A stretch of DNA of 64,000 nt from NCBI GenBank assembly GCA_965201115.1, contig OZ241745.1:310001-374000 (forward strand), in the 5' to 3' direction. The position numbers and the translations under genes are program-made. Each line of letters opens with the position of its first letter. The first letter of the stretch is position 1. The stretch comes from JANQOH01 sp965201115. GTDB lineage: Bacteria; Pseudomonadota; Alphaproteobacteria; UBA7887. Of the stretch, positions 28,551 through 36,871 are shown one piece after another. Under the pieces are notes generated by a model. It was not told where the DNA came from, searched no databases, and saw only the letters and a list, made by a program, of their open reading frames with translations.

Positions 28551-29888
28551 GTGTTCGACAAGCTCCTGATCGCCAATCGCGGCGAAATCGCCATGCGCAT
28601 CCACCGCGCCTGCCGCGAGATGGGCATCCGCACCGTCGCCGTGCATTCCACCGCCGATTCCCGCGCCATGCATGTGCGCCTCGCCGACGAGGCGGTGTGC
28701 ATCGGCCCCCCGCCGGCGCGCGAGAGCTATCTCAACGCCGCGGCGCTCATCTCGGCGGCGGAAATCACCGGCGCCGACGCGATTCATCCCGGCTACGGCT
28801 TCCTGTCGGAAAACGCGGGCTTCGCGGAAATCGTGCGCGCGCACGGCATAACCTTTGTCGGCCCCGCGCCGGAGCATATCCGGCTGATGGGCGACAAGAT
28901 CGCCGCGCGCGAAGCCATGCGCGACCGCGGCCTGGCGCCCGTTCCCGGCTCCGCCGGCCCGGTGCGCGGCGCCGACCACGCGCGCGGGGAAGCCGCGCGC
29001 ATCGGCTACCCCGTGCTGGTCAAGGCCTCCGCCGGCGGCGGCGGGCGCGGCATGAAGGTCGCCGGCTCGGAAGCCGACCTGCCCCACGCACTCGACATGG
29101 CGGCCCGCGAGGCGCAAGAGGCCTTCGGCGACGACGCGGTGTTTCTCGAACGCTATCTGTCGGGGCCGCGCCATATCGAAATCCAGGTGCTGGCCGACGA
29201 TACGGGCCGCGTGCTGCATTTCGGCGAGCGCGACTGCTCCCTGCAACGGCGCCACCAGAAACTGCTCGAGGAAGCGCCCTCCCCCGCGCTCGACCCCGCC
29301 CGCCGCGCGGAAATCGGCGAACGCGCCGCCGCGGCCGTCGCCGCGCTCGGCTATCTCGGCGCCGGAACGCTCGAATTCCTCTACGAAGACGAACGATTCT
29401 ACTTCATCGAGATGAACACGCGGATACAGGTCGAGCATCCCGTGACCGAGATGGTGACGGGCATCGACCTGGTGCGCGAGCAGATCCGCGTCGCCGCCGG
29501 CGCGCCGCTGGAGCTCGAACAAGCCGACATCGCCCTGAGCGGCCACGCCATCGAGTGCCGCATCACCGCCGAAGACCCGGAAACCTTCGCCCCCCGCCCG
29601 GGCGCGGTGACCGACTACCACCCCCCCGGCGGCCTCGGCGTCCGCGTGGACTCGGCCCTGTACGCCGGCTACGCCGTTCCCCCCTTTTACGACAGCATGG
29701 TGGCCAAGCTCATCGTCCACGGGGCAACGCGCGACGACTGCCTCATGCGCCTGAAGCGCAGCCTCGAAGAGTTCGTCATCGACGGCGTCCCGACCACCCT
29801 GCCCCTGCACCGCCGCATAGTCGAGGACCCCGATTTCGCCGCCGGCCGCTACAACATCCACTGGCTCGAATCGTTTGCGGGGAAGTAG
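28551..29888 (+). CDS. accC: Biotin carboxylase subunit of acetyl-CoA carboxylase
   Basis: This 445-residue ATP-grasp enzyme carboxylates biotin on AccB. It shows KLLIANRGEIAMRIHRAC at the start, the glycine-rich ATP loop KASAGGGGRGMKVA, HIEIQVLADDTGRVLHFGERDCSLQRRHQKLLEEAP and the catalytic region EMNTRIQVEHPVTEMVTGIDLV. It starts with GTG at 28551, 22 bases after accB, and is full length. The right neighbour, 25 bases after its stop, is the left end of IS1380 copy 2, so the element landed just beyond the operon without breaking it. Confidence 0.96.
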   Translation: MFDKLLIANRGEIAMRIHRACREMGIRTVAVHSTADSRAMHVRLADEAVCIGPPPARESYLNAAALISAAEITGADAIHPGYGFLSENAGFAEIVRAHGITFVGPAPEHIRLMGDKIAAREAMRDRGLAPVPGSAGPVRGADHARGEAARIGYPVLVKASAGGGGRGMKVAGSEADLPHALDMAAREAQEAFGDDAVFLERYLSGPRHIEIQVLADDTGRVLHFGERDCSLQRRHQKLLEEAPSPALDPARRAEIGERAAAAVAALGYLGAGTLEFLYEDERFYFIEMNTRIQVEHPVTEMVTGIDLVREQIRVAAGAPLELEQADIALSGHAIECRITAEDPETFAPRPGAVTDYHPPGGLGVRVDSALYAGYAVPPFYDSMVAKLIVHGATRDDCLMRLKRSLEEFVIDGVPTTLPLHRRIVEDPDFAAGRYNIHWLESFAGK

Positions 29889-29913
29889 GGCGGCGCGCGG
29901 TTATTGACAATAG

Positions 29914-31573
29914 CCCGCATTTCTCATACGGGTTTGGGGCATCGGGGCTCTGTGTGCGATATAGTGTTGTTGAGTATGCACATATCGCGGCACGGAGGTG
30001 TTCCCCGATGCAGACGGAGTGTAGCACGGCACTGGGCGGTTTTCAACCGGTCGACGGTCGCGCGGTTGTGGCGGCGTTCGACGGCGGGACGGTGACGTCG
30101 GACGCGGGGGCATTGTTGCCTGGCCGGGCGGATGCGGCGGTGGGTCTGGTCGATCGGTTTGCGGCCTGTTTCACCGATGGGCGTGCGCGTCATCTTGTCG
30201 AGCACGATGTTCGGACGCTGGTCATGCAGCGCGTGTTCGGGATCGCATTGGGATATGAGGACCTGAACGACCACGATGCGTTGCGTCACGATCCGGTCAT
30301 GGCCGTGTTGGCGGGGAAGTTGGCGTCGCGTCGTTCGGACTGTGCGCCGCTTGCGGGCAAATCGACGCTGAACCGCCTTGAGTTGGGGGGCGCGGGGCCG
30401 TCGCGGTATTGCCGGATCGCGCATGACGGCTCGGCGATTGAGGATTTGTTCCTGACACTGTTTGTGGAGGCGCACAAGCGGCCCCCGGCTCGCTTGGTTA
30501 TCGATCTCGACGCCACGGACGATCGGCTTCACGGTCGCCAGGAGGGTCGTTTTTTCCACGGCTACTACGGCGGCTATTGCTATCTTCCGCTTTATGCGAC
30601 TTGCGGTCGTCATCTTTTGGCGGCGCGGTTGCGCCCGGCGAATGAGGATGGGGCGGCCGGGGCCGTGGAGACTGTTGAGCGGATTGTGTCGCGGTTGCGG
30701 CGGCATTGGCCCCGCGTGCGGATAATGGTGCGCGCCGATTCGGGGTTCGCCCGCGAGGCGCTGATGGCGTGGTGCGAGGCCAACGGCGTCGATTACCTGT
30801 TGGGCTTGGCGCGGAACCCCCGTCTGGCGGCGGAAGTCGAGACCGAACTGGCGGCGGCGCAAGCGCACAGCGCGGGTTCGGGCAAGCCGCAACGCCGCTT
30901 CAAGGACTTCATGTGGAGGACGCGCGACAGCTGGAGCTGCGCGCGCCGCGTCGTCGCCAAGGCCGAGTGGACCCACGGCAAGGCCAACCCGCGTTTCGTC
31001 GTCACCTCGATTGCAACCCATCGGGTCCGCGCCCGGCATCTCTACGAGCGGCTTTACTGCCAACGCGGCGAGATGGAGAACCGGATCAAGGAGTGCCAAC
31101 TCGACTTGTTCGCCGACCGCACGTCGACGCGGGCCATGCGGGCCAACCAGCTGCGCCTGTGGTTCGCGTCCATGGCTTATGTGTTGCTGTGCGCACTGCG
31201 CCGCATCGGCCTCGACTACACCGAACTGGCGGTCGCCACATGCGGGAGCCTGCGCCTGAAACTGCTCAAGATCGGCGCTTGGGTCCGCGTCACCGTGCGC
31301 CGCGTCAAGATCGCCATGAACGCCGCGCATCCCTTCCAGCGCGAGTTCCGTATCGCCTGCCAACGATTATCCGCCGCCGCGGCGTAACGCGGCCATTCTC
31401 GCCCTTCCCCTCAACAACGCAGGAACAGCCCGGAACGCGGCCCACCGCCAAACGGCGGACCGCCCCAACGCGCCCCGAAAATGCCCGCCAAGCCCCCCGA
31501 CCACGAAAACACGCACGCACGACAACCAACGACGCACAAACCGCACGACAACCACCCGTATGAGAAATGCGGG
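29914..31573 (+). mobile_element. IS1380-family insertion sequence, copy 2 (1660 bp)
   Basis: It has the same length, orientation and perfect 20-bp terminal inverted repeats as copy 1. A 4-bp target duplication ATAG is present at 29910-29913 and 31574-31577, in line with the short duplications of this family. It therefore looks like a simple, fairly recent insertion between accC and the abiE genes. Nucleotide differences from copy 1 are few (about ten), spread through the coding region and the non-coding tail. Confidence 0.96.
30008..31387 (+). CDS. IS1380-family transposase, copy 2
   Basis: This 459-residue intact transposase has the same start, GGAGGT ribosome-binding site and catalytic landmarks (LDATDD, RADSGF, RGEMENRIKE) as copy 1. 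It has Leu in REALMAW and LAAEVE where copy 1 has Pro and PVAEVE. Because two intact genes are present, either could mobilise both elements. Confidence 0.95.
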   Translation: MQTECSTALGGFQPVDGRAVVAAFDGGTVTSDAGALLPGRADAAVGLVDRFAACFTDGRARHLVEHDVRTLVMQRVFGIALGYEDLNDHDALRHDPVMAVLAGKLASRRSDCAPLAGKSTLNRLELGGAGPSRYCRIAHDGSAIEDLFLTLFVEAHKRPPARLVIDLDATDDRLHGRQEGRFFHGYYGGYCYLPLYATCGRHLLAARLRPANEDGAAGAVETVERIVSRLRRHWPRVRIMVRADSGFAREALMAWCEANGVDYLLGLARNPRLAAEVETELAAAQAHSAGSGKPQRRFKDFMWRTRDSWSCARRVVAKAEWTHGKANPRFVVTSIATHRVRARHLYERLYCQRGEMENRIKECQLDLFADRTSTRAMRANQLRLWFASMAYVLLCALRRIGLDYTELAVATCGSLRLKLLKIGAWVRVTVRRVKIAMNAAHPFQREFRIACQRLSAAAA

Positions 31574-31605
31574 ATAGCCGGGCCGGTTCGTTAATTCCGG
31601 AGTTC

Positions 31606-31622
31606 GCGGCGAATTTCGCCGC
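31606..31622. promoter_or_regulatory. Palindromic operator candidate upstream of abiE genes
   Basis: The perfect palindrome GCGGCGAATTTCGCCGC ends 21 bases before the abiEi ATG. AbiEi antitoxins are known to repress their own operon through inverted repeats near the promoter, so this is a plausible binding site. That it works as one is inference. Confidence 0.5.
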
Positions 31623-31643
31623 AAAATAGCCGAAAGCCGAACC

Positions 31644-32435
31644 ATGCCGCGAAACTCCACGCGCGCCGACACCGCCGATCTCGTCCCGCACGGCCTGCCG
31701 GTTACGCGCCGATGGCTGATGGCGCGCGGCATCGGCCGCCACGCGCTCGACAACCTCGTCAAGAGCGGCGAAGTCGCGCCCGTCCGGCGCGGCGTCTATA
31801 TCCGCCGCGGGAGCCGCCTGACTTGGCAAGGCGCGGTCTGCGGCCTCCAGCGCATGGGCAGCCGCCTCGTCGTCGGCGGCCGGGCGGCGCTCGAGGAGCG
31901 CGGACGCGCCCACTACGTCCCGCTCGGCTTCCGCACGATAACCCTGCACGGGCCGGAGCCCCTCCCCTCCTGGATCGGCGCGCTCGGCCTGGAAGAACGC
32001 TTCGCGCGCCGCGGCGCCGCCTGGCTGCGCGAACCCGCCGAATCGGGCGGCGCGCCGTCGTTCGTTACCGATATGCCTTGGGGCGGCGGCGCCCGGACGA
32101 TCCGCGTTTCCACCCCCGAACGCGCCCTGTTCGAGGTGCTGGACGACGTCCCGGGCAGGGAAACCTTCGAGCACGCCGGGCAGCTGATGCAGGGGCTCGT
32201 CGACCTCTCCCCCGCGCGCCTGCGTGCGCTTCTCCCGCGCACGCGCAGCGTGAAGATCAAGCGCCTGTTCTTCTGGCTCGCGGAGCGCCACGGCCATTTC
32301 TGGGCAAACCGTCTCGACCCCGCCGATTTCGACCTGGGCCGCGGCAAGCGCGCCCTCGTCAAGGGAGGCCGCTGGGTCAGGAAATACCGCATCGTCGTGC
32401 CGGCGGATATGGCCGAATCCGATGAATACGCATAG
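31644..32435 (+). CDS. AbiEi-type antitoxin (type IV toxin-antitoxin)
   Basis: This 263-residue protein shows the AbiEi organisation. An N-terminal winged-helix DNA-binding segment (VTRRWLMARGIGRHALDNLVKSGEVAPVRRGVYIRRGS) is followed by the antitoxin domain with STPERALFEVLDDVPGRETFEHAGQLMQGLVDLSP. In characterised systems the antitoxin both represses the operon and counters the toxin without forming a stable complex. The start ATG 31644 follows a palindrome. It overlaps the toxin gene by 14 bases, which indicates coupled translation. It lies 70 bases from IS copy 2. Confidence 0.88.
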   Translation: MPRNSTRADTADLVPHGLPVTRRWLMARGIGRHALDNLVKSGEVAPVRRGVYIRRGSRLTWQGAVCGLQRMGSRLVVGGRAALEERGRAHYVPLGFRTITLHGPEPLPSWIGALGLEERFARRGAAWLREPAESGGAPSFVTDMPWGGGARTIRVSTPERALFEVLDDVPGRETFEHAGQLMQGLVDLSPARLRALLPRTRSVKIKRLFFWLAERHGHFWANRLDPADFDLGRGKRALVKGGRWVRKYRIVVPADMAESDEYA

Positions 32436-33405
32436 CCGCTGCCGCCCCGCCGCCGAACTCGTCGTGCGCCTGCTCCCGTTCGTTGCGCGGCACAAGGAGT
32501 TCGCGCTGAAGGGCGGAACCGCGATCGACTTTTTCGTCCGCGCGATGCCGCGCCTGTCGGTGGACATCGATCTCGTGTGGCTGTCGCGCGCGCCCCGCGA
32601 GACGGCGCTCCCCGCCATGCGGAACGCGCTGGCAAGGCTCGGGCGCGACATCGCGGCGGGCGTTCCCGGCATCCGGGTACGCGCCGAGGACGCAAGAGAC
32701 GGGTTGCGTCTCGCCCTGCTGGCGCATGGCGCATGCACGAAAATCGAGGTCAATCCCGTCATACGCGGTTCCGTATGGCCCTCGACCGTTCGCCCGGTCC
32801 ATCCCGCGGTCGAGGCGACGATGGGGTACTCCGAAAATCGACTCCTGTCGTTCGACGATTTGTACGCGGGCAAGATCTGCGCCGCCCTCGACCGCCAGCA
32901 CCCCCGCGACCTGTTCGATATCGCCGTTCTGCTGAACAATGAGGGGCTACGGCCCAGCCTCATCGCGACGTTCCTGATCTACCTCGCGAGCCACAGACGC
33001 CCCGCCGCCGAGTTGCTCGAGCCGAACCGCAAGCCCATCGGCGACACGTATCGAAACGTCTTCGACGGCATGGCGCTCGTCCCGACCTCGCCGGAAGCGC
33101 TCGCCGACGCGCGCGAACGACCGATCGCCGGCCTCCACGCGGCGCTCCGCGACCGTGATCGCGCGTTCCTGATGTCCATGGAAAACCGCCGCCCCGACTG
33201 GAGCCTCGTCGATCTGCCCGACCCGTCGGATTTGCCCGCACTCCGATGGAAACTCCTCAACCTCGGCCGCATGGACCCGGGAAAACAGGCGGAGGCGCGC
33301 GATCGGCTGGAACGCATCCTCTACCCTCCGGCAAGCCGACCCCGGCGGCCGTCTGGCGCCGAATACGCGCCGCCGCCCCGCCCCGGAACGAACGCCGCGA
33401 GATGA
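32422..33405 (+). CDS. AbiEii/AbiGii-type nucleotidyltransferase toxin
   Basis: This 327-residue protein has the nucleotidyltransferase motifs of AbiEii toxins: G31-G32-T33 in LKGGTAIDFF and the metal-binding pair D48-x-D50 in LSVDIDLVW. It also has the conserved ALDRQHPRDLFDIAVLL segment of the C-terminal half. Known members modify tRNA acceptor ends or otherwise block growth, and defend against phage by abortive infection. All key residues are present, so it is probably active. The last 25 residues (PPASRPRRPSGAEYAPPPRPG) are low complexity and extend beyond the usual end near RDRLERIL. The start ATG overlaps the antitoxin gene. Confidence 0.9.
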   Translation: MNTHSRCRPAAELVVRLLPFVARHKEFALKGGTAIDFFVRAMPRLSVDIDLVWLSRAPRETALPAMRNALARLGRDIAAGVPGIRVRAEDARDGLRLALLAHGACTKIEVNPVIRGSVWPSTVRPVHPAVEATMGYSENRLLSFDDLYAGKICAALDRQHPRDLFDIAVLLNNEGLRPSLIATFLIYLASHRRPAAELLEPNRKPIGDTYRNVFDGMALVPTSPEALADARERPIAGLHAALRDRDRAFLMSMENRRPDWSLVDLPDPSDLPALRWKLLNLGRMDPGKQAEARDRLERILYPPASRPRRPSGAEYAPPPRPGTNAAR

Positions 33406-34030
33406 CCGAACCCCATGCGCGCGGACGACAGGCGTGGCGCGCCGGCAGCGATTCGACGCCGCGCCGGAATTCCGGGAACGAGCGAAGCGCGCAGCTTCTC
33501 CGACCCGATGAGCGTGACAGCGCCCGCAAAGCACATGTCCCGGCATCGACGAAAACGGCGGCGCGATCCATGACTCTGGCTTGAAGATAATGAGGGCTCC
33601 CGCAGGAGCCCTCTAGCTATGCCGCTGCCCGCCTTTACAGGCTATCGGCGGGACAGCGGCGCGACGGATACGCGGCGCGCTTCGGCCGCGTCAAGCGGTC
33701 GCCGCCGCCGCCGCGCCCATCGCCGCGTAGATATGCATAGCTCGCCGCCACGCGCAAGGCCCGTTTTCCGCCGCAGGTAAAATTTTTTCGCCGGGTCGGC
33801 GATATCGCCGGCGCCGGGCGTAGGCGGTCTCGACGCGCCCGCCCGGTCCCGTGAGAGCGGCGACTAACGGCGGGGCCGCGGCAAAGCGGCTTCCCGAGGG
33901 GCCGGACGCGGCGCCTGCCCGCCCGGCGCCGCGGCGCGCCGGGCGTTGCATTGGCGGCGCGAACAGGTAGAGTGGCCGCACAGGGCGCAACGCCCCGGGC
34001 GCGGGAGAGCGAAGGAGGTATGCCGCCGCC
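33406..34030 (+). other. 625-bp intergenic region with no convincing gene
   Basis: A short frame from ATG 33401 to a stop at 33584 (60 codons, rich in Arg and Ser) has no ribosome-binding site or recognisable family, and I do not annotate it. The main structure is a pair of hairpins at 33592-33660 (listed separately). A purine-rich AAGGAGG at 34012-34018 is the ribosome-binding site of the next gene. Base use in 33580-33800 is less GC-rich than the surroundings. Confidence 0.6.
33592..33660. terminator. Two consecutive strong hairpins
   Basis: The first is a 9-bp perfect stem GAGGGCTCC-CGCA-GGAGCCCTC (33592-33613). The second pairs GCCGCTGCCCGCC (33621-33633) with GGCGGGACAGCGGC (33647-33660), with one bulged base and a 13-base loop. 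No T-run follows either on the plus strand. They may end transcription of the abiE operon, lying about 190 bases after the toxin stop, or belong to a structured RNA. Confidence 0.5.
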
Positions 34031-35806
34031 ATGAACTCGCCGATGCGAGCTGCGCTCCGCGCGCTGCCGGTCGCGCTTGCCCTGTTTGCGCACGGGTGCG
34101 CGCAGGAGCCGGGCGACGCGGCGGACGCGCCGCCCCCCGCCGGGGAGCCGGCCCCGCAGGGCCGCGTGCTGCCCGCGCCCACCGGCGCGCTCGGCGGCTA
34201 CCTGGCTGCGCGGCACGCGCGCCTGCATCGCGACATGGAGGCCGCGCACCTCTACATCGTCCGCGCCCTCGCCGACGAGCCCGACAACCCGGACCTTCTG
34301 GAGACCGCCCTCACCAGCGCGCTGGCCGAGCGCGACACCGCGGCGGCGGCGGAGTTCGCGCGGCGCCTCGCCGCGGCGGCGCCCGACAGCGGCGTCGCCC
34401 GCGTCGCGCTCGCCACCGCGGCCATGATCGCGGGCGACCATGCGGCCGCCGCCGAAACCGCCGCGGGAATCCCGCGAACGGGGATCGCCCGCTATATCGT
34501 GCCCCTGCTCCATGCATGGACGCTTGCCGGGCTGGGCGACGCCGACGGCGCCTTGGCCGCGCTGGAGCCCTTGGCCTCGCGTTCGGCGTTCGCCGGGGTG
34601 CGCGACTACCACGCGGCGCTGATCGCCGAACTCCTGGACCGCCCACAGGCCGCGGCGGCGGCGTTCGCCGGCGCGCTCGGCGCGCAGCGCGGCGGCGCCT
34701 TGCGCGCGGTGCTGGCGGCCGGCGGCTTCCATTTGCGCGCCGGCCGGCCCGCCGACGCGCGCGCCGCCTACGACGCCTTTCTCGACGCCAACCCCGACAC
34801 CGTTTTTCTCGACGCCGCATATCGCGGCTTGGACGAGGGCGCGGATGCGCCGCCGCTGATCGCCGATGCGCGCGCGGGATACGCGGAAGCGCTCTACAAC
34901 GCCGCCGCCACGCTGGCGCGCGAGGACGCAGTCGAGGCGGCGCTGGTCTATGCGCAGCTCTGCCTCTCTGCGCGCGAGGACCACGACGCCTGCCGGATGC
35001 TGCTGGGCGACATCCTCGCCGAGTCCGGCCGCCATGCCGACGCGGAAGCGGAATACGAGGCGGTCCCCGCCGATTCGCCGCTGAAATGGACGGCCCGGCT
35101 GCGCACGGCCGACACTGCCGCCGAGCTCGGCCGCATCGACGCGGCGGCGGAGCGGTTGCGCGGCATGGCGCAGGAGCGGCCCGAGCGCCCCGCCCCGCTG
35201 ATCGCCGTCGCCGACCTCATGCTGAACGAAAAACGCTACGAAGAGGCGGCAAAGGCCTACGACCGCGCGCTGGCGCGCATCCCGACGCTCGAAACCCGCC
35301 ACTGGCCGCTGCTCTACGCCCGCGGCATGTCGCTCGAACGGTCCGACAATTGGGAGCGCGCGGAAGGCGACTTCCTCCGCGCGCTCGAGCTTGAGCCCGA
35401 CCAACCCTTGGTCCTCAACTATCTGGGCTACAGCTGGATCGAGATGGGCCGCAACTACGCCCGCGCGCGCGGCATGATCGAAAAAGCGGTCAAGCAGCGC
35501 CCCAACGACGGCTACATCGTCGATAGCCTGGGATGGGTGCTCTACCGGCTGGGCGAGTACGGCGAGGCGGTCGTCCAGCTCGAGCGCGCGGCCGCGTTGC
35601 GGCCTGGCGACCCGGTGATACTCGACCATTTCGGCGATGCCCTCTGGCGCGTCGGGCGGCGCAACGAAGCGCGCTTCCAATGGCTGCGCGCGCTGTCGTT
35701 CGAACCCGAGCCCGAGCTCGAAACCGCATTGCGCGGCAAGCTCGACAACGGCTTGGCGCCGGAGCCGGAAGCCGCGCCCCCCGCGGTCGAGACCGAGGAC
35801 CTCTGA
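34031..35806 (+). CDS. Tetratricopeptide repeat protein, exported
   Basis: This 591-residue protein has an N-terminal signal (ALRALPVALALFAHGCAQ; a Cys near residue 23 could be a weak lipobox) and then many TPR-like helix pairs. Clear repeats in the C-terminal third are LNEKRYEEAAKAYDRALARIP, NWERAEGDFLRALELEPDQP, ALRPGDPVILDHFGDALWRVGRRNEA and DGYIVDSLGWVLYRLGEYGEAVVQLERA. The last of these is characteristic of alphaproteobacterial TPR proteins near ispE. It probably acts as a protein-binding scaffold in the envelope; no enzymatic motif is visible. ATG 34031 is preceded by AAGGAGG, with ATG 34043 as alternative. The stop overlaps the proposed ispE start. Confidence 0.85.
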   Translation: MNSPMRAALRALPVALALFAHGCAQEPGDAADAPPPAGEPAPQGRVLPAPTGALGGYLAARHARLHRDMEAAHLYIVRALADEPDNPDLLETALTSALAERDTAAAAEFARRLAAAAPDSGVARVALATAAMIAGDHAAAAETAAGIPRTGIARYIVPLLHAWTLAGLGDADGALAALEPLASRSAFAGVRDYHAALIAELLDRPQAAAAAFAGALGAQRGGALRAVLAAGGFHLRAGRPADARAAYDAFLDANPDTVFLDAAYRGLDEGADAPPLIADARAGYAEALYNAAATLAREDAVEAALVYAQLCLSAREDHDACRMLLGDILAESGRHADAEAEYEAVPADSPLKWTARLRTADTAAELGRIDAAAERLRGMAQERPERPAPLIAVADLMLNEKRYEEAAKAYDRALARIPTLETRHWPLLYARGMSLERSDNWERAEGDFLRALELEPDQPLVLNYLGYSWIEMGRNYARARGMIEKAVKQRPNDGYIVDSLGWVLYRLGEYGEAVVQLERAAALRPGDPVILDHFGDALWRVGRRNEARFQWLRALSFEPEPELETALRGKLDNGLAPEPEAAPPAVETEDL

Positions 35807-36690
35807 CGCCGCCCCGCCCCGGCGCCGCCGCAATCGAGGCGGCGCCCGCCAAGCTCAATCTGTATCTGCATGTTCGCGGGCGGCGCGCCGACGGCCGGCA
35901 TGCGCTCGACACGCTCATCGCGTTCGCCGCCGTCGGCGACCGCGTCGCCGCGCGGCCCGCGCCGTCGTTACGCCTCGAGGTCTCCGGCCCGTTCGCCGCC
36001 GCCATCGGCGGCGCGGCGGAAGACAACCTGGTCATGCGCGCGGCGCGCGCGCTGGCGGCGGCGGCGCGGGTTCGCGAAGGCGCGGCAATCGCGCTCGAGA
36101 AACGCCTGCCGGTCGCCGCGGGCCTCGGCGGCGGCTCGGCGGACGCCGCCGCCGCCCTGCGCGCGCTGGCGCGGCTCTGGCGCCTCCGCCTGCCGGAGGC
36201 GGCGCTCCGCGCCATCGCCGCGCCCCTCGGCGCCGACATCCCGGCCTGCGTCGCGCGCCGCCCGGCGCGCGCGCTCGGCGCGGGCGAGGTTCTCCGTCCG
36301 GCGCCGCGGCTTCCGCGCGTCTTGCCGCTGGTGTTGGTCAATCCCGGCGTTCCTCTCCCCACCGGCGCCGTATTCGCGGCGCTGCGGCCGCCTTGGTCCC
36401 CGCCGCAGCCGGCGCCGCGCTTCCCCGGCGGCGTTGCGCGCTTCGCCGCCGCGCTTGCGCGGCGGCGCAACGATCTGGAGCCCGCCGCGCGGCGCCTCGC
36501 GCCCGCGGTGGGCGAGGCGCTGGCGGCGCTGAACGCCACGCCGCGGCGCCTTCTCGCGCGCATGTCGGGCAGCGGCGCCACGTGTTTCGCGCTCTACCCC
36601 GCGCCGGCGGACGCCGCGCGCGCGGCCGCCGCGCTGCGCCGCGCGCGCCCCGGCTGGTGGGTGCGCGCCACCCGCATCCTCGCGCGTTGA
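35803..36690 (+). CDS. ispE: 4-diphosphocytidyl-2-C-methyl-D-erythritol kinase
   Basis: This GHMP kinase of the MEP isoprenoid pathway has APAKLNLYLHV (residues 14-24), the ATP-binding motif PVAAGLGGGSADAAAAL (103-119), GADIPACVARRPARALGAGE and RMSGSGATCFALY. No ATG, GTG or TTG lies in frame between the end of the TPR gene and the first conserved residues. The best start is CTG at 35803-35805, which overlaps the TPR stop as CTGA and gives 295 residues, the usual length. An in-frame ATG exists only deep inside the upstream gene. The stop TGA (36688-36690) is followed at once by the left end of element M2. Confidence 0.85.
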   Translation: MTPPRPGAAAIEAAPAKLNLYLHVRGRRADGRHALDTLIAFAAVGDRVAARPAPSLRLEVSGPFAAAIGGAAEDNLVMRAARALAAAARVREGAAIALEKRLPVAAGLGGGSADAAAALRALARLWRLRLPEAALRAIAAPLGADIPACVARRPARALGAGEVLRPAPRLPRVLPLVLVNPGVPLPTGAVFAALRPPWSPPQPAPRFPGGVARFAAALARRRNDLEPAARRLAPAVGEALAALNATPRRLLARMSGSGATCFALYPAPADAARAAAALRRARPGWWVRATRILAR

Positions 36691-36855
36691 GTGTCTGTAC
36701 CGAAATGCTTGCCCCGCCGAAGGCGGGGCCTGGGCGCCCGGGCGTCCCCGCCCGCACGTTTCCGCGCGGCGCGACGTCGGCGGGGAAGCGCGAACGGACA
36801 AGATGCCCGCCGGTTCCCACCGTACCGGTAACCGCCGAATTCCGGTACAGACTCT
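36691..36855. mobile_element. MITE-like element with terminal inverted repeats, copy M2
   Basis: A 165-bp element from GTGTCTGTACCGAAATG to GAATTCCGGTACAGACTCT. The left 16 bases match the inverted right end with two mismatches. The core contains the hairpins CCCCGCCGAAGGCGGGG and CGGGCGTCCCCGCCCG. It begins directly after the ispE stop, and TGA also follows its right end (36855-36857 region). It is complete and lies between two convergent genes. Confidence 0.88.
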
Positions 36856-36871
36856 GAGGCCGGCGCCGGTT

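Noticed and set aside
29914..31573. Composite transposon formed by the two IS1380 copies
   Set aside because: The segment between them is housekeeping genes, only one copy has a target duplication and no 4-bp match joins the outer flanks (TTAG on the left, ATAG on the right).
33401..33584. A 60-codon frame after the AbiEii-like gene
   Set aside because: It has no ribosome-binding site, overlaps the end of the toxin gene and has Arg/Ser-rich composition typical of chance frames here.
33635..35833. Long minus-strand frame opposite the TPR gene
   Set aside because: The TPR protein on the plus strand has clear repeats, a ribosome-binding site and correct operon spacing, whereas the antisense product has no recognisable feature.
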